Part shown: piece by piece, positions 26,055 to 34,086 of the stretch
How positions within the stretch are numbered: the stretch's first letter is position 1
How the letters are laid out: every line of letters begins with the position of its first letter
DNA from: JADZFO01 sp964512635
GTDB taxonomy: Bacteria > 4484-113 > JAFGCY01
Reading direction: 5' to 3'
DNA: 64,000 nucleotides
Assembly: GCA_964512635.1 (NCBI GenBank)
Contig: CAZEJB010000003.1
Span: forward strand, 124,001-188,000
Notes under the pieces: generated by a model
What the model was told of the DNA's origin: nothing
What the model saw: only the letters and a program-made list of their open reading frames with translations
Databases searched by the model: none
Program-made: the position numbers and the translations under genes

Positions 26055-27101
26055 TCAGGCGTCCTGCAGGGAAGGCTTGAAGCCCGCCTGCACCAGGGCA
26101 TGCAGGTGCAGAAGCCCGATCGGCCGCCCCGTTTCATCTACCACCGGCATCACGAAGATTGGTCTAGGCTGGTTGTTTTCCATCAGGCCCAGCACTTCGT
26201 AAGCCAGCCGGCTGCCCTCAACACGCTTGGGGCTCGCAGTCATTAACTGACTGACCGGCATCTGCATCAGTTCCTGCAGCGACAGCTGCTCGCCGGCATA
26301 GCGGTTCAGGATCCGCCGCACATCGCCATCCGTGAGGATCCCGGCCAGCCGGCCCTCAGCGTCAACCACAGCGGTGCCGCCGAGTGTAAAGCTGGTAATC
26401 ACCTCGATTGCGCTCAGGAAGGGCGCGCCGACATCCACGCGCGGGTTCGTGCTGTCGCCGGCCAGCAGGTCAGCCACCTGCAGGGTCAGGCGCTTGCCCA
26501 GCATGCCCTTTGGGTGCAGCACGGCAAAGCGTTCCGGGGTTACGCCCTTGGAGGCCATCAGTGCCACCACCAGCGCGTCGCCAAGCGCCAGCATCAGGGT
26601 CGTGGAGGTTGTCGGCACCAGGTTGTAAGGGTCAGCCTCGCGCACATCACCGATCAACAGCACGGTGTCGCTCATGCGCGCCAGGGTGCTGTCCGGCCGC
26701 GCCGTCACGCCGATCAGCCGGGCCCCAAGGCTCTTGGCCGTCGGCAGGATGTCGAGAATCTCGCTGGTCTCGCCGGACGCGCTGAGCGCCAGAACTACAT
26801 CCTCTTCCCGCAGCACGCCAAGGTCGCCATGTGCGCTCTCGCCGGGGTGCAGGAAGTGGCTCGCCACGCCGATGCTGCTCAGGCTGGCGGCGATCTTGCG
26901 GCCCACATGCCCGCTCTTGCCCATGCCGCTGACGATCACTCGCCCGCGGCAGGAATGCAGCAGGCTGCAGGCGGCCGAGAAGCCGCCGTCCAGCCGCGCA
27001 GCCAGGCCGCTCAGCGCCGCCGCTTCATGCTCCAGCACACTGCGCCCAAGGGCGACGAAGTCCACCGCGGCGCTGTCCTGTTGGATAACTCCCTCTTCCA
27101 C
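26055..27101 (-). CDS. kpsF: KpsF/GutQ-type arabinose-5-phosphate isomerase (SIS plus two CBS domains)
   Basis: 348 aa. The SIS domain (VSGMGKSGHVGRKIAASLSS ... HPGESAHGDLG) is followed by paired CBS domains (about 215-335). The enzyme makes arabinose 5-phosphate, the first step toward Kdo of LPS, which agrees with heptose genes elsewhere in the window. The start is GTG 27101, seven nt after TATAAT; a longer frame to 27140 would run through the promoter and a REP hairpin. Confidence 0.92.
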   Translation of the reverse strand: MEEGVIQQDSAAVDFVALGRSVLEHEAAALSGLAARLDGGFSAACSLLHSCRGRVIVSGMGKSGHVGRKIAASLSSIGVASHFLHPGESAHGDLGVLREEDVVLALSASGETSEILDILPTAKSLGARLIGVTARPDSTLARMSDTVLLIGDVREADPYNLVPTTSTTLMLALGDALVVALMASKGVTPERFAVLHPKGMLGKRLTLQVADLLAGDSTNPRVDVGAPFLSAIEVITSFTLGGTAVVDAEGRLAGILTDGDVRRILNRYAGEQLSLQELMQMPVSQLMTASPKRVEGSRLAYEVLGLMENNQPRPIFVMPVVDETGRPIGLLHLHALVQAGFKPSLQDA

Positions 27102-27108
27102 GCCCGGG

Positions 27109-27114
27109 ATTATA
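27109..27114 (-). promoter_or_regulatory. -10 box TATAAT of kpsF, leaderless start
   Basis: Minus-strand TATAAT, then 7 nt, then GTG 27101. A REP hairpin begins 2 bp upstream, so the -35 position falls inside the repeat. Confidence 0.68.
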
Positions 27115-27116
27115 TG

Positions 27117-27207
27117 TGGAGCGCGGACTTTAGTCCGCATCTGTAGGGCCGCACGGATGTGCGGCCGTCTTCTCCCAGTAGCCGCGCGGCCCTGTCCGCG
27201 CGTCTTA
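27117..27207. repeat. Array of three REP-like hairpins
   Basis: Three consecutive palindromic units: 27117-27142 (GGAGCGCGGACT-TTAGTCCGCATCT plan), 27144-27171 (TAGGGCCGCAC / GTGCGGCC plan) and 27179-27207 (gcgcggccctgtccgcgcg). The last unit recurs at 28132-28150. The region 27115-27464 carries no gene. Confidence 0.7.
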
Positions 27208-27235
27208 CATACTGCGAAGCCAGTTTAGGACCAAT

Positions 27236-27460
27236 ACAGGACGCAGAGCTACAGAGGACGCAGAGTTTCGCAGAGTGGAGAAGCCTTGGCACAAAAACAC
27301 CAAAGCGCCAAGGTGATTGGCGCCTATCACATGGCCTCGGGCATTTCGAAATCCGAGCATTGACCCTGCCATTCTCCTGTCTTCTTGGTGCATTGGTGCT
27401 TTGGTGGTTCAACCTCTTCCTCATCTAGGTTCTGCGCTCTCTGCGCCTCTGCGTCCTGTG
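27236..27460. repeat. Imperfect long inverted repeat (cgcagag / caccaaag family)
   Basis: The left arm (27236-27315) contains ggacgcagag copies and then caccaaagcgccaagg; the right arm (27383-27460) contains the reverse complement order, cttggtgcattggtgctttgg and then ctctgcgcctctgcgtcc. Arms of about 80 bp flank a 65-bp centre. Similar acgcagag/caccaaag sequences recur in many environmental genomes as dispersed elements. Confidence 0.6.
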
Positions 27461-27464
27461 TTTC

Positions 27465-28070
27465 TCAGGGCAGCGGCGCGAACTGCAGCAGGCAGGTTGT
27501 CGCATCGCTGTCGGCGGCGCAGCAGCGCGTCTCGGCCGCCTCCCACTGCGCCGGGCCGCAGAACTGCCCCAGCTCCATCAAAAATCCGCTGTAGAAGCCG
27601 CAGACGCCCTGGTGATGGCTGGACCCGCGGGCGAACACACTGTCGCGCAGCTCTACGAAATGCACTTCTCCGCGCTGCAGGTGGTTGTATCCCCCGCGTC
27701 CAAGAAATGGCGGCAGGTTCTTCTTCAGCGTCTGGGCCACATCCAGCCGGCCCAGCCTGAACTTGCCGCCCAGGCGCGCATGCTCAGCCCACTGCACAAA
27801 GGCATTGCGGCCGGCGAGAAAGACGATATCAGGATAGGCGCTCTGCAGCCTGAGCTGCGCCAGTATCTCCGCCAGCTGGCCGCTGCCCAGGGCTTCGACC
27901 TCACTGAACAGGCCCATGATGCGCTCGGCGTCCAGGTGCTGCTCGCGGCAGATGTGGTCGTAAAGGGCGGGCTCATAACGCCGCACCGCCACCAGCAGGC
28001 TGTGCAAGAGGATAGGGTGGAAGCGCTCCACACCGCCCTCTTCGCCCTGCCATGGCTTTGACCCGAACAT
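27465..28070 (-). CDS. V4R-like small-molecule-binding protein (tentative)
   Basis: 201 aa. The C-terminal part reads VCGFYSGFLMELGQFCG ... AAETRCCAADSDATTCLLQFA, which resembles the 4-vinyl-reductase/V4R domain end (F-Y-x-G, E-T-x-C, C-x-x-x-x-x-x-x-x-C-x-x-x-F). These domains bind hydrophobic ligands and are common in regulators. The N-terminal half is helical without a known motif. ATG 28070 follows TAACAT by six nt. It lies between repeat arrays, so it may be a poorly conserved accessory gene. Confidence 0.5.
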   Translation of the reverse strand: MFGSKPWQGEEGGVERFHPILLHSLLVAVRRYEPALYDHICREQHLDAERIMGLFSEVEALGSGQLAEILAQLRLQSAYPDIVFLAGRNAFVQWAEHARLGGKFRLGRLDVAQTLKKNLPPFLGRGGYNHLQRGEVHFVELRDSVFARGSSHHQGVCGFYSGFLMELGQFCGPAQWEAAETRCCAADSDATTCLLQFAPLP

Positions 28071-28076
28071 ATGGTT

Positions 28077-28082
28077 ATGTTA
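28077..28082 (-). promoter_or_regulatory. -10 box TAACAT of the V4R-like gene, leaderless start
   Basis: Minus-strand TAACAT, then AACCAT (6 nt), then ATG 28070. Confidence 0.5.
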
Positions 28083-28127
28083 CTAGCTGCGTCATCCGGA
28101 TCGCTGAACAGAGTCCGTTACCTCTTT

Positions 28128-28283
28128 GTAGCAGCGCGGCCCTGTCCGCGCGTCTTATAGTGGGTATGGATATGCGCCAGACAAAGACGCGAGGAGTTGG
28201 ACCTGGCGTAGGGGCGCACAGAGTGCGCCCGGCAATTACGCGATGCGCTGGACCTGGCGTAGGGACGCACAGAGTGCGCCCGC
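28128..28283. repeat. REP-like hairpins and a 51-bp-spaced direct repeat
   Basis: The unit gcgcggccctgtccgcgcgt (28133-28152) is a copy of the 27183 unit. Two further copies of ggacctggcgtaggg, then a (g/a)cgcac-agagtgcgcccg hairpin, start at 28199 and 28250. The gap 28083-28318 has no coding potential beyond these repeats. Confidence 0.65.
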
Positions 28284-28373
28284 TATGTGCATTCTGCACC
28301 CAGGGACCTTCCACGGATCGGAGGGGCCTGGCTTGACCAGGCCCGCGGCGGTGGCGCCATCTTGTTGCCGGGA

Positions 28374-28883
28374 TCACATTAACCCATCTCTCTTGAGCTG
28401 ATAGGCCTGAGGATTCTCCAGTATGTACTTTCTGAAAGCGTACAGTTCTTCTTCGTCCTCAATGATCTCGTCGCCATAACTGCGCTGCATGAAGGTCGCA
28501 GGCAGACTGGGATGGCTCTTCATCAACTCATAGTACTCGCGAGTACTGAGGGACTTATACACCCGCATGAAGTCTGGGACACTGGTTCCAGGCTTACCGG
28601 TCTTGAGACTAAGAGAAATGATGAAGTGCAGATGGTCAGGCATAATGCAGTAACAATCGATTTCCGTATCATCAAAGCGCCCGGCCGCTTCCAGAAGATG
28701 CCGCTCTAGCATCTTGCCTAACCTTGTAAGTACCAGCTTCGAGTCTTCGATGCGGCTGAGCAGGGGAACACGGTTATGCACACACTGGGTGATCATATAC
28801 ATGCCTGGTGTACGGTAGTCGTAACCCTTTGCACGTGGGTTCCTGCGTCTTGGAACCTCCACCCATTCCGGCAATGCCATCAT
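28374..28883 (-). CDS. REP-associated tyrosine transposase (Y1/TnpA-REP family)
   Basis: 169 aa. The HUH metal-binding pair appears in CIMPDHLHFIISLSL. The N-terminal PRRRNPRAKGYDYRTPGMYMITQC and the C-terminal SYGDEIIEDEEELYAFRKYILENPQ are typical RAYT segments; the candidate catalytic Tyr lies in the RVYKSLSTREYYE helix. The enzyme nicks single-stranded REP hairpins and helps spread or maintain them. The start is ATG 28883, seven nt after TACAAT; the extended frame to 28934 would run through the right-hand inverted repeat. Confidence 0.9.
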   Translation of the reverse strand: MMALPEWVEVPRRRNPRAKGYDYRTPGMYMITQCVHNRVPLLSRIEDSKLVLTRLGKMLERHLLEAAGRFDDTEIDCYCIMPDHLHFIISLSLKTGKPGTSVPDFMRVYKSLSTREYYELMKSHPSLPATFMQRSYGDEIIEDEEELYAFRKYILENPQAYQLKRDGLM

Positions 28884-28890
28884 CGAGTTG

Positions 28891-28896
28891 ATTGTA
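28891..28896 (-). promoter_or_regulatory. -10 box TACAAT of the RAYT gene, leaderless start
   Basis: Minus-strand TACAAT, then 7 nt, then ATG 28883. The right REP (28898-28929) begins 2 bp upstream and occupies the -35 region, so transposase binding there could repress its own gene. Confidence 0.62.
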
Positions 28897-29050
28897 ACGC
28901 CGCGGGCCTGGTCAAGCCAGGCCCCTCCGGCCAACCAAGCGGCCAGTAGCCTGGCATTGGCTGCTTGCCAATTGGCTATCAGTTAACAGCTGCTGGTCAT
29001 TGGCGAGCTGCGGTCGGGCCAATCGATTCCTCGCCAATCTACAATCCGCA

Positions 29051-29947
29051 CTACCTGCTCAAAAAAGCATTCACCCAGTGCGCCACGGTCAAAACGTACT
29101 TCGACATGACCGGCAGCAGCAGCAGGCCCAGCAGGATGCCCGCGAAGCGCGTGACTACCAGCATCACATGCAGGGCCTTGGCATCGCTCTCCGGGCGCTT
29201 ACCTGCAATGCACTGATCCACCACGATTGCTGCCGGCGGGTCGACCAGCACGAAGAACAACACCGTCGCGATGCCGTTGACCACGCCGCTCAGGTTTGTC
29301 GCCGTACCGGCCAGACTGTGGTCCCAGCTTGCCGCCAGCACGGTGCTCATGACGCCGATGCTGTAGAAGCAGGTGACGAAGACGTTGCAGATAATCGAGT
29401 TACGCGGAAGGCCGGCGACCCTGAAGTGCTGGCCGATGCCGACCGGCACGGGCGGGCGCATGTAGTAGGCAAGGCGCCAGAAGCGCTTCATCCCGTGCCA
29501 GACAGTTCGCGGCAGGCTGCCCTTGTCTTCCAGCACGTTGATCCCGCGCTTGACCAGGCTGATATAAGTCGGGCTGAGGGCCGCGCCGATCAGCACGCCG
29601 ACGGCGACGAAGCAAAGGTCGATGCGCAGTGCCGTCATCACCTGCGCCGCCGTGTACACGCCCTTGTCAACCTGGTCCGAGAAATTGCCAAGCACCGGGG
29701 TTTGAACCATGTTCGCCATGCGCGAAAAGACCACCACGCTGTTGAACAGCGAGAGGCTGATCGCCAGCCGCCGGGTCAGCACGCCTGCGGTGCGCACGCA
29801 GTAGGCCAGGGTATCTGTGATGCTCATCAGCATCAGCAGCACTCCAGCCAGCAGCATCGGCTTGAGGATCTGTGCCGGCAGGCTCAGGCCCAGCACGTTA
29901 ACCAGCGCGCTGGCCTGACTGACACTGCCTTCGTCGACCCAGGTCAT
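29051..29947 (-). CDS. amj: Lipid II flippase Amj family protein
   Basis: 298 aa membrane protein with about 6-8 helices. The family signature is recognisable: SITDTLAYCVRTAGVLTRRLAISLSLFNSVVVFSRMANMVQTPVLG. B. subtilis Amj can replace MurJ in flipping the peptidoglycan precursor lipid II across the membrane. The ATG lies 2 bp from the stop of the upstream nucleotidase-like gene, with AAGG before it, so the two are co-translated. The 28930-29050 gap downstream shows no feature. Confidence 0.85.
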   Translation of the reverse strand: MTWVDEGSVSQASALVNVLGLSLPAQILKPMLLAGVLLMLMSITDTLAYCVRTAGVLTRRLAISLSLFNSVVVFSRMANMVQTPVLGNFSDQVDKGVYTAAQVMTALRIDLCFVAVGVLIGAALSPTYISLVKRGINVLEDKGSLPRTVWHGMKRFWRLAYYMRPPVPVGIGQHFRVAGLPRNSIICNVFVTCFYSIGVMSTVLAASWDHSLAGTATNLSGVVNGIATVLFFVLVDPPAAIVVDQCIAGKRPESDAKALHVMLVVTRFAGILLGLLLLPVMSKYVLTVAHWVNAFLSR

Positions 29948-29949
29948 CC

Positions 29950-32307
29950 TTAAAGCTCAGCTTCGAAGCTGGCGCGCTGCGGGTTCTCCAGCAGCATATG
30001 CAGCGCTTCAAAGCGGTAAACCTGCGGCGACAGGGACTGGCCCGAGTTGCTGCGGCCGTTCCAGCTGCCGCTGAAGTTGCGGCTCTCGCCCGGTCCAAGC
30101 GGCTCGACCCGCGGCTTCTGCATGAAGAAGCGGTTGTGGTTGAAGTTCCAGATCAGGTTGTTGCCGTCGTAGACCATGAAGTCGAAGAATGCCGCGTCGC
30201 CGTAGCTCATGCTGGCGGCCTTCTCGCCGTTGTTCACGACGTGCAGGGTGAAGACATACTCGCCGCCCTTGCGCTCAACGCTGAACTCATAGTCCACGTC
30301 GCCGTTGTTCGCCGTCGCCGAGCCGATGAACATATCGCCGCTGTCGGCGCTGGATGTCCCGGCATCCTCATCCTCGGCGGGGGACATCTCTTCATCCTCC
30401 GCTGTCGGCGGCAGGTCTTCGTCCACGCCTTCGCTGCCCGGGCCATCGGCCTCCGGGACGACGCCGTCGATCTCATCGCTGGCTTCTTCAGCGGCCTCGT
30501 CCACCATCTCATCGGCGGCCTCATCTACAGCTTCGTCAACCGATTCGTCGGTTACGGTCTCGTCGGTGACGGTCTCATCCTCCATCGGCTGGCCGTCGCG
30601 GCCGAGGCGCTCATCGCTGGGGGCCTCGTCGCTGGTGCTCTCGTCGGGAATGAACTCGTCCTCGCTGGCGCTCTCATCCGACGCCATCTCTTCCTCGGCC
30701 GGGGCCGAGCTCTCATCGCTGCTTTCATCGGCCATCGTCTCATCGGCCGGCGTCTCATCCTCGGGGCGGGTGCGATCCGCGGCCGGCGTGCCTGCGTCAT
30801 CCGGCGCATCGGCCATGAAGGTGATGCGCTGGTAGAGGCCCGACTGGATCGGTGTGCCGTTCTTGATCCGTTCCTTCACGATGTCGCGCACCAGGCGGCC
30901 GGTATAGCTGCGCTCCTTGATGGTGCCCATCGTGTTATAGCCGCTGCCGCCCTCCGCCAGCATGTCGCTGGTGGCCACGGTGTAGCGGGCAAAGGGGTCG
31001 AGGTTGTCGTTGTTGACCTTGATGTAATAGGCCTGGCCGTTGAACAGCGCCATCTTCAGGCCGCTGACCTGCGGGAAGCCCGGCCGGCCGATCTGGTCCG
31101 CGGCGTCGTTCAGGATCTCCTGCAGTTCGCCGCCGGTCACCGTCATCTGCATCGCGTAGTGGTCGAAGGGCAGGGCGGTGAACAGGTCGCCCAGCGTCAC
31201 CGGGCCATCGGGCAGCCCGCTGCGGAAGAAGGCCGCCGGCAGGATCGCCGCATCGCTCTTGGTGTAGTCTCGCAGCACGTCACAGACAAAGTTGCCCATG
31301 TCCGTCTCGGAGCTCTTGGCCTTGACCGCCGCCATTCGCGTCGTGCTGGAGCCGATCACCACCGCCATGCGCTCGTTGAGCCCCGGGGTGAAGCTGGCCA
31401 GCCAGGCCAGATAATCGGAATTCTCCTTCCACTTGCCGCCCATCGGCTCAAGCTGGCTGTCGAAGTAGACCCGCGCCAGACGGCCATTCGTGTCCGGGCG
31501 GAAGCTCAGCTTCAACAGACCCGCCGTCTTGCCATAGAAACCGTCGTGGACGACCAGGGTCTGGCCCACTTTCATCGGCACCTGCAGCTCGGAGTGACTC
31601 ATGCCGCCGACGATCACATCAATGCCCTGGACCTTCGAGGCCAGGCGGATGTCCTCGTTGACGCCCATGTGGGTCAGTGCGATCACCACATCTGCCTTGG
31701 CACGGAGCTCTGGCACCAGGGAGCGCGCGGCCTCGATCGGGTCCTGCACGCTGAGTCCTTCGAAATTCCTGCCGGCAACCCGGTCGGCGATCTCGCCGGT
31801 CGTCAGGCCAAAAATGGCCAGCCGCGCGCCGTCGCGCTCGATAATCACATAGGGCTGGGCAAAGCTGGTGCCGGTGTCGCGGCTGATGATGTTCGCCGAC
31901 AACACCGGGAACTTGGCCTCACCCATGCGCTGCTTCAGTACGCCAACGCCATAATCGAAGTCGTGGACGCCGAGGCACATTGCGTCATAGCCCAGGCGGT
32001 TCATCGCTTCGATGTCAAGGTAGCCCTGGAAGGCGTCGGAAAGGGGCGTGCCGGAAAGGGCATCGCCGCTGTCGACGGTCAGCCAGGTCATCTTCTTGTG
32101 CCGGCGCTTGTCCTGGAAGAAGATGGCGCGCTTGGCCACGCCGCCCATGGGCTTTTCGCCGTCGCCGGCGAAGCTCTCCAGGTGTCCGTGCGTATCTCCC
32201 GTATAAAGAATGGAGAGATTCACTACATCAGCCTGAGCCCGGACCTCGCGCGGCATAGCCGCAACAAGCCCCAGCCCAAGACAGATCACTGTCAGCGCGA
32301 TGCGCAT
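29950..32307 (-). CDS. 5'-nucleotidase-like exported protein with altered active site and BsuPI domain
   Basis: 785 aa. Signal peptide (ALTVICLGLGLVAAM), metallophosphatase domain (about 30-260), 5'-nucleotidase C-terminal domain (about 270-480), an acidic Asp/Glu/Ser/Thr linker (about 500-660), and a C-terminal BsuPI-type beta domain (VERKGGEYVFTLHVVNNGEK ... ENPQRASF). The DTHGH and VDSGD metal motifs are kept, but the canonical GNHEFD reads GVHDFD and the GGHSH/Q motif reads GGMSH, so key metal or catalytic residues are lost. Catalysis is doubtful. ATG 32307 gives a proper signal peptide and has GGGGG upstream. Confidence 0.8.
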   Translation of the reverse strand: MRIALTVICLGLGLVAAMPREVRAQADVVNLSILYTGDTHGHLESFAGDGEKPMGGVAKRAIFFQDKRRHKKMTWLTVDSGDALSGTPLSDAFQGYLDIEAMNRLGYDAMCLGVHDFDYGVGVLKQRMGEAKFPVLSANIISRDTGTSFAQPYVIIERDGARLAIFGLTTGEIADRVAGRNFEGLSVQDPIEAARSLVPELRAKADVVIALTHMGVNEDIRLASKVQGIDVIVGGMSHSELQVPMKVGQTLVVHDGFYGKTAGLLKLSFRPDTNGRLARVYFDSQLEPMGGKWKENSDYLAWLASFTPGLNERMAVVIGSSTTRMAAVKAKSSETDMGNFVCDVLRDYTKSDAAILPAAFFRSGLPDGPVTLGDLFTALPFDHYAMQMTVTGGELQEILNDAADQIGRPGFPQVSGLKMALFNGQAYYIKVNNDNLDPFARYTVATSDMLAEGGSGYNTMGTIKERSYTGRLVRDIVKERIKNGTPIQSGLYQRITFMADAPDDAGTPAADRTRPEDETPADETMADESSDESSAPAEEEMASDESASEDEFIPDESTSDEAPSDERLGRDGQPMEDETVTDETVTDESVDEAVDEAADEMVDEAAEEASDEIDGVVPEADGPGSEGVDEDLPPTAEDEEMSPAEDEDAGTSSADSGDMFIGSATANNGDVDYEFSVERKGGEYVFTLHVVNNGEKAASMSYGDAAFFDFMVYDGNNLIWNFNHNRFFMQKPRVEPLGPGESRNFSGSWNGRSNSGQSLSPQVYRFEALHMLLENPQRASFEAEL

Positions 32308-32383
32308 CGGCAGTAGCCCCCTACATGCCAGTCCATTTTTCCGCAGAGTCTCAACCGCGTGGATAACTGGTTGATAACAGCTC

Positions 32384-32389
32384 ATTCTA
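32384..32389 (-). promoter_or_regulatory. -10 box TAGAAT upstream of the nucleotidase-like gene (leadered)
   Basis: Minus-strand TAGAAT about 76 nt before ATG 32307; here a leader with Shine-Dalgarno is present. Confidence 0.4.
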
Positions 32390-32579
32390 GCACACCTGTT
32401 GACATCTCTTTCCCCAGACTCCCTTTCCGGACAACTCGCTCCGGTACCCCTGACGTGCCAGCGCGGGCATTCCCTGCACAGCGGCGCCAGTCTCAATTAG
32501 CCCTGCCGCCGCGCCGTGGCCCCCTCCGGTAACCACAAGCAGGCATGCAGCTGGTACCCCTTAGAGCGGGGTGCTGAGC

Positions 32580-32585
32580 TATAAT
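32580..32585 (+). promoter_or_regulatory. -10 box TATAAT of the sugar transferase gene
   Basis: TATAAT, then CGGAT (5 nt), then TTG 32591 in the gene's frame. Confidence 0.6.
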
Positions 32586-32590
32586 CGGAT

Positions 32591-33415
32591 TTGGCGGCAC
32601 CGCTGGCAAATAGACCGGCTACCGCGTTTCAGACGATGTCCACGGCAGTTTCAGGGGAGAGAGATGCTCAGCGCGCTTCCGCGCCTGCCGCTCATGGCGA
32701 GCACGCGGAGCAGACCAGCCTCAGCGCCCTCGACCCGCGCCAGCTTTCCGTCCCCTATGGCTACCTGCGCTTCAAGCGCGCCTTCGACATCGTCAACGCC
32801 CTGCTGCAGCTCACCTTCTTCGCTCCGCTGATGCTGCTGATCTCGGCCGTCATCTGGCTCTCCGACCGCGGCCCGGTCTTCTTCCTCCAGGACCGGCTAA
32901 CCGGCGGCCGCCGCGGCCCGCGGGTATTCAAGATCATCAAGTTCCGCACCATGGTGGTTGATGCCGAGCGCCTCGGGGCCAAAATCACCGGCAAGAACGA
33001 CTGCCGCGTCACCCCGATCGGCCGCCTGCTGCGCAAGACCAAGCTTGACGAACTGCCGCAGTACATCAACGTGCTGAAGGGTGAAATGAGCTTTGTCGGC
33101 CCGCGGCCCCAGACCCTGGGCTACGTCGAGGCCTTCAAGGACCACTACTACGCGATCCACAGCATCGTGCCCGCCGGGGTGACCGATCTGGCCTCGGTCA
33201 AGTACAAGGACGAGGGCCGCATCCTCGACAGCGTCGAGAACCCCGAGCAGTATTACGTTGAACACATCATGCCGGACAAGATCCGCTGCCACTATGAATA
33301 TGTCAGCCATATGGGGCTGGCGGCGGACCTTAAGATAATATTCCTCACCCTGGCGCGCGTCTTCAGCCGGTCGACGCAAAGCCAGGAAGGGAATCTCAGC
33401 CGCGCAGAGGGCTAA
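32591..33415 (+). CDS. Bacterial sugar transferase (undecaprenyl-phosphate glycosyl-1-phosphate transferase, short form)
   Basis: 274 aa. One membrane hairpin (FDIVNALLQLTFFAPLMLLISAVIWL, about 57-85) precedes the catalytic part: GPVFFLQDRLTGG, FKIIKFRTMVVDAE, RLLRKTKLDELPQYINVLKGEMSFVGPRPQ. The enzyme starts exopolysaccharide or O-antigen repeat units by loading a sugar phosphate on undecaprenyl phosphate. It lacks the N-terminal sensor-like domain of long family members. The leaderless TTG 32591 is favoured by the promoter position; ATG 32636 is the alternative. A membrane protein of unknown role follows after 4 bp. Confidence 0.9.
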   Translation: MAAPLANRPATAFQTMSTAVSGERDAQRASAPAAHGEHAEQTSLSALDPRQLSVPYGYLRFKRAFDIVNALLQLTFFAPLMLLISAVIWLSDRGPVFFLQDRLTGGRRGPRVFKIIKFRTMVVDAERLGAKITGKNDCRVTPIGRLLRKTKLDELPQYINVLKGEMSFVGPRPQTLGYVEAFKDHYYAIHSIVPAGVTDLASVKYKDEGRILDSVENPEQYYVEHIMPDKIRCHYEYVSHMGLAADLKIIFLTLARVFSRSTQSQEGNLSRAEG

Positions 33416-33419
33416 CAAC

Positions 33420-33953
33420 TTGTCCAGGCAGTCTCAAACCAACTCCAGCAGCAATGCACCCGAAGTGCGCGGCTCCCGCCTGGCTGAGCTGCTGCCGGTC
33501 ATCATCTTCGTCACGATCCTGGCGCTCGGCCTTGGCACCTTCCTTTTCACCCGCGCCCAGCACAGTGCCAAAACCGCCGCCGCCGCCCGCAGTAATGAGG
33601 AGCATGGCCTGCCCTCGGACTATCCCTCGGATATGGTCCCGCTCTACGCCGGCGCGGTGATCGCCGAAACCCTCAAGGACACCACCACCAGCGGCGACGG
33701 CGCCCCGATGGACCGCTGGATCGTCCATGCCACCTCGAGCGACGAGCCCAAGAAGATCTACGAGTTCTATAACGACCTTCTGCTTGGCCAGGGTCTGGCG
33801 CAGCAGATGTATATCTCCATCCCCGGCGGCTATGGCGTCGACTTCGCCGACGAAAACCAGATCATCAACTTCGTGATCGAGCGCAAGGCCGACGACCCCA
33901 AAACCACCAACATCGAGATCACCTTCAACCGCCTGCAGTCCTACAAGCCCTGA
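33420..33953 (+). CDS. Membrane-anchored protein of unknown function
   Basis: 177 aa from TTG 33420: one helix (LAELLPVIIFVTILALGLGTFLF) and an exported domain of about 130 residues with DMVPLYAGAVIAETLKDTT ... KKIYEFYNDLLLGQGLAQQMY ... TTNIEITFNRLQ. The pattern (a Pro-Leu-Tyr opener and an F-Y-x-x-L-L-x-G helix) resembles small periplasmic domains that follow membrane anchors in many environmental bacteria, but I cannot name it. It is probably in an operon with the sugar transferase. Confidence 0.6.
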   Translation: MSRQSQTNSSSNAPEVRGSRLAELLPVIIFVTILALGLGTFLFTRAQHSAKTAAAARSNEEHGLPSDYPSDMVPLYAGAVIAETLKDTTTSGDGAPMDRWIVHATSSDEPKKIYEFYNDLLLGQGLAQQMYISIPGGYGVDFADENQIINFVIERKADDPKTTNIEITFNRLQSYKP

Positions 33954-33956
33954 TCT

Positions 33957-33985
33957 TGTAGGGGCGTGGACTTGTCCCCGCCCGC
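33957..33985. repeat. REP-like hairpin (taggggcg family)
   Basis: ttgtaggggcgtggacttgt then ccccgcccg: an imperfect palindrome directly after the stop codon. It has the same plan as 35157-35188. Confidence 0.45.
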
Positions 33986-34072
33986 CCTTTTGCCTGATAG
34001 GCAGTCGACATATCGACTCATCGACACAGCACCACACTGAACTGCCGCGATCGCCTTTGTCGGAACCGCCGC

Positions 34073-34078
34073 TAGAAT
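34073..34078 (+). promoter_or_regulatory. -10 box TAGAAT of the acetyltransferase gene
   Basis: TAGAAT ends 8 nt before ATG 34087 without a Shine-Dalgarno. Confidence 0.5.
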
Positions 34079-34086
34079 TTCTGCTG

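Larger units (their letters stand above)
28319..28929. mobile_element. RAYT element: Y1 transposase between perfect 32-bp inverted repeats
   Basis: Positions 28319-28350 and 28898-28929 are exact reverse complements. Each copy is itself a hairpin (GGGCCTGG - cttga/tcaag - CCAGGCCC), the form of REP sequences recognised by RAYT transposases. The pair encloses a single RAYT gene, giving a 611-bp unit. Confidence 0.85.

Noticed and set aside
27115..28318. CRISPR array
   Set aside because: The repeats are palindromic REP-like units of varying length and spacing, without equal spacers or cas genes.
29998..32316. 772-aa open frame on the plus strand
   Set aside because: It is antisense to the nucleotidase-like gene, whose domains are clear; the long frame is a GC-skew shadow rich in Val/Ala/His/Arg without motifs.
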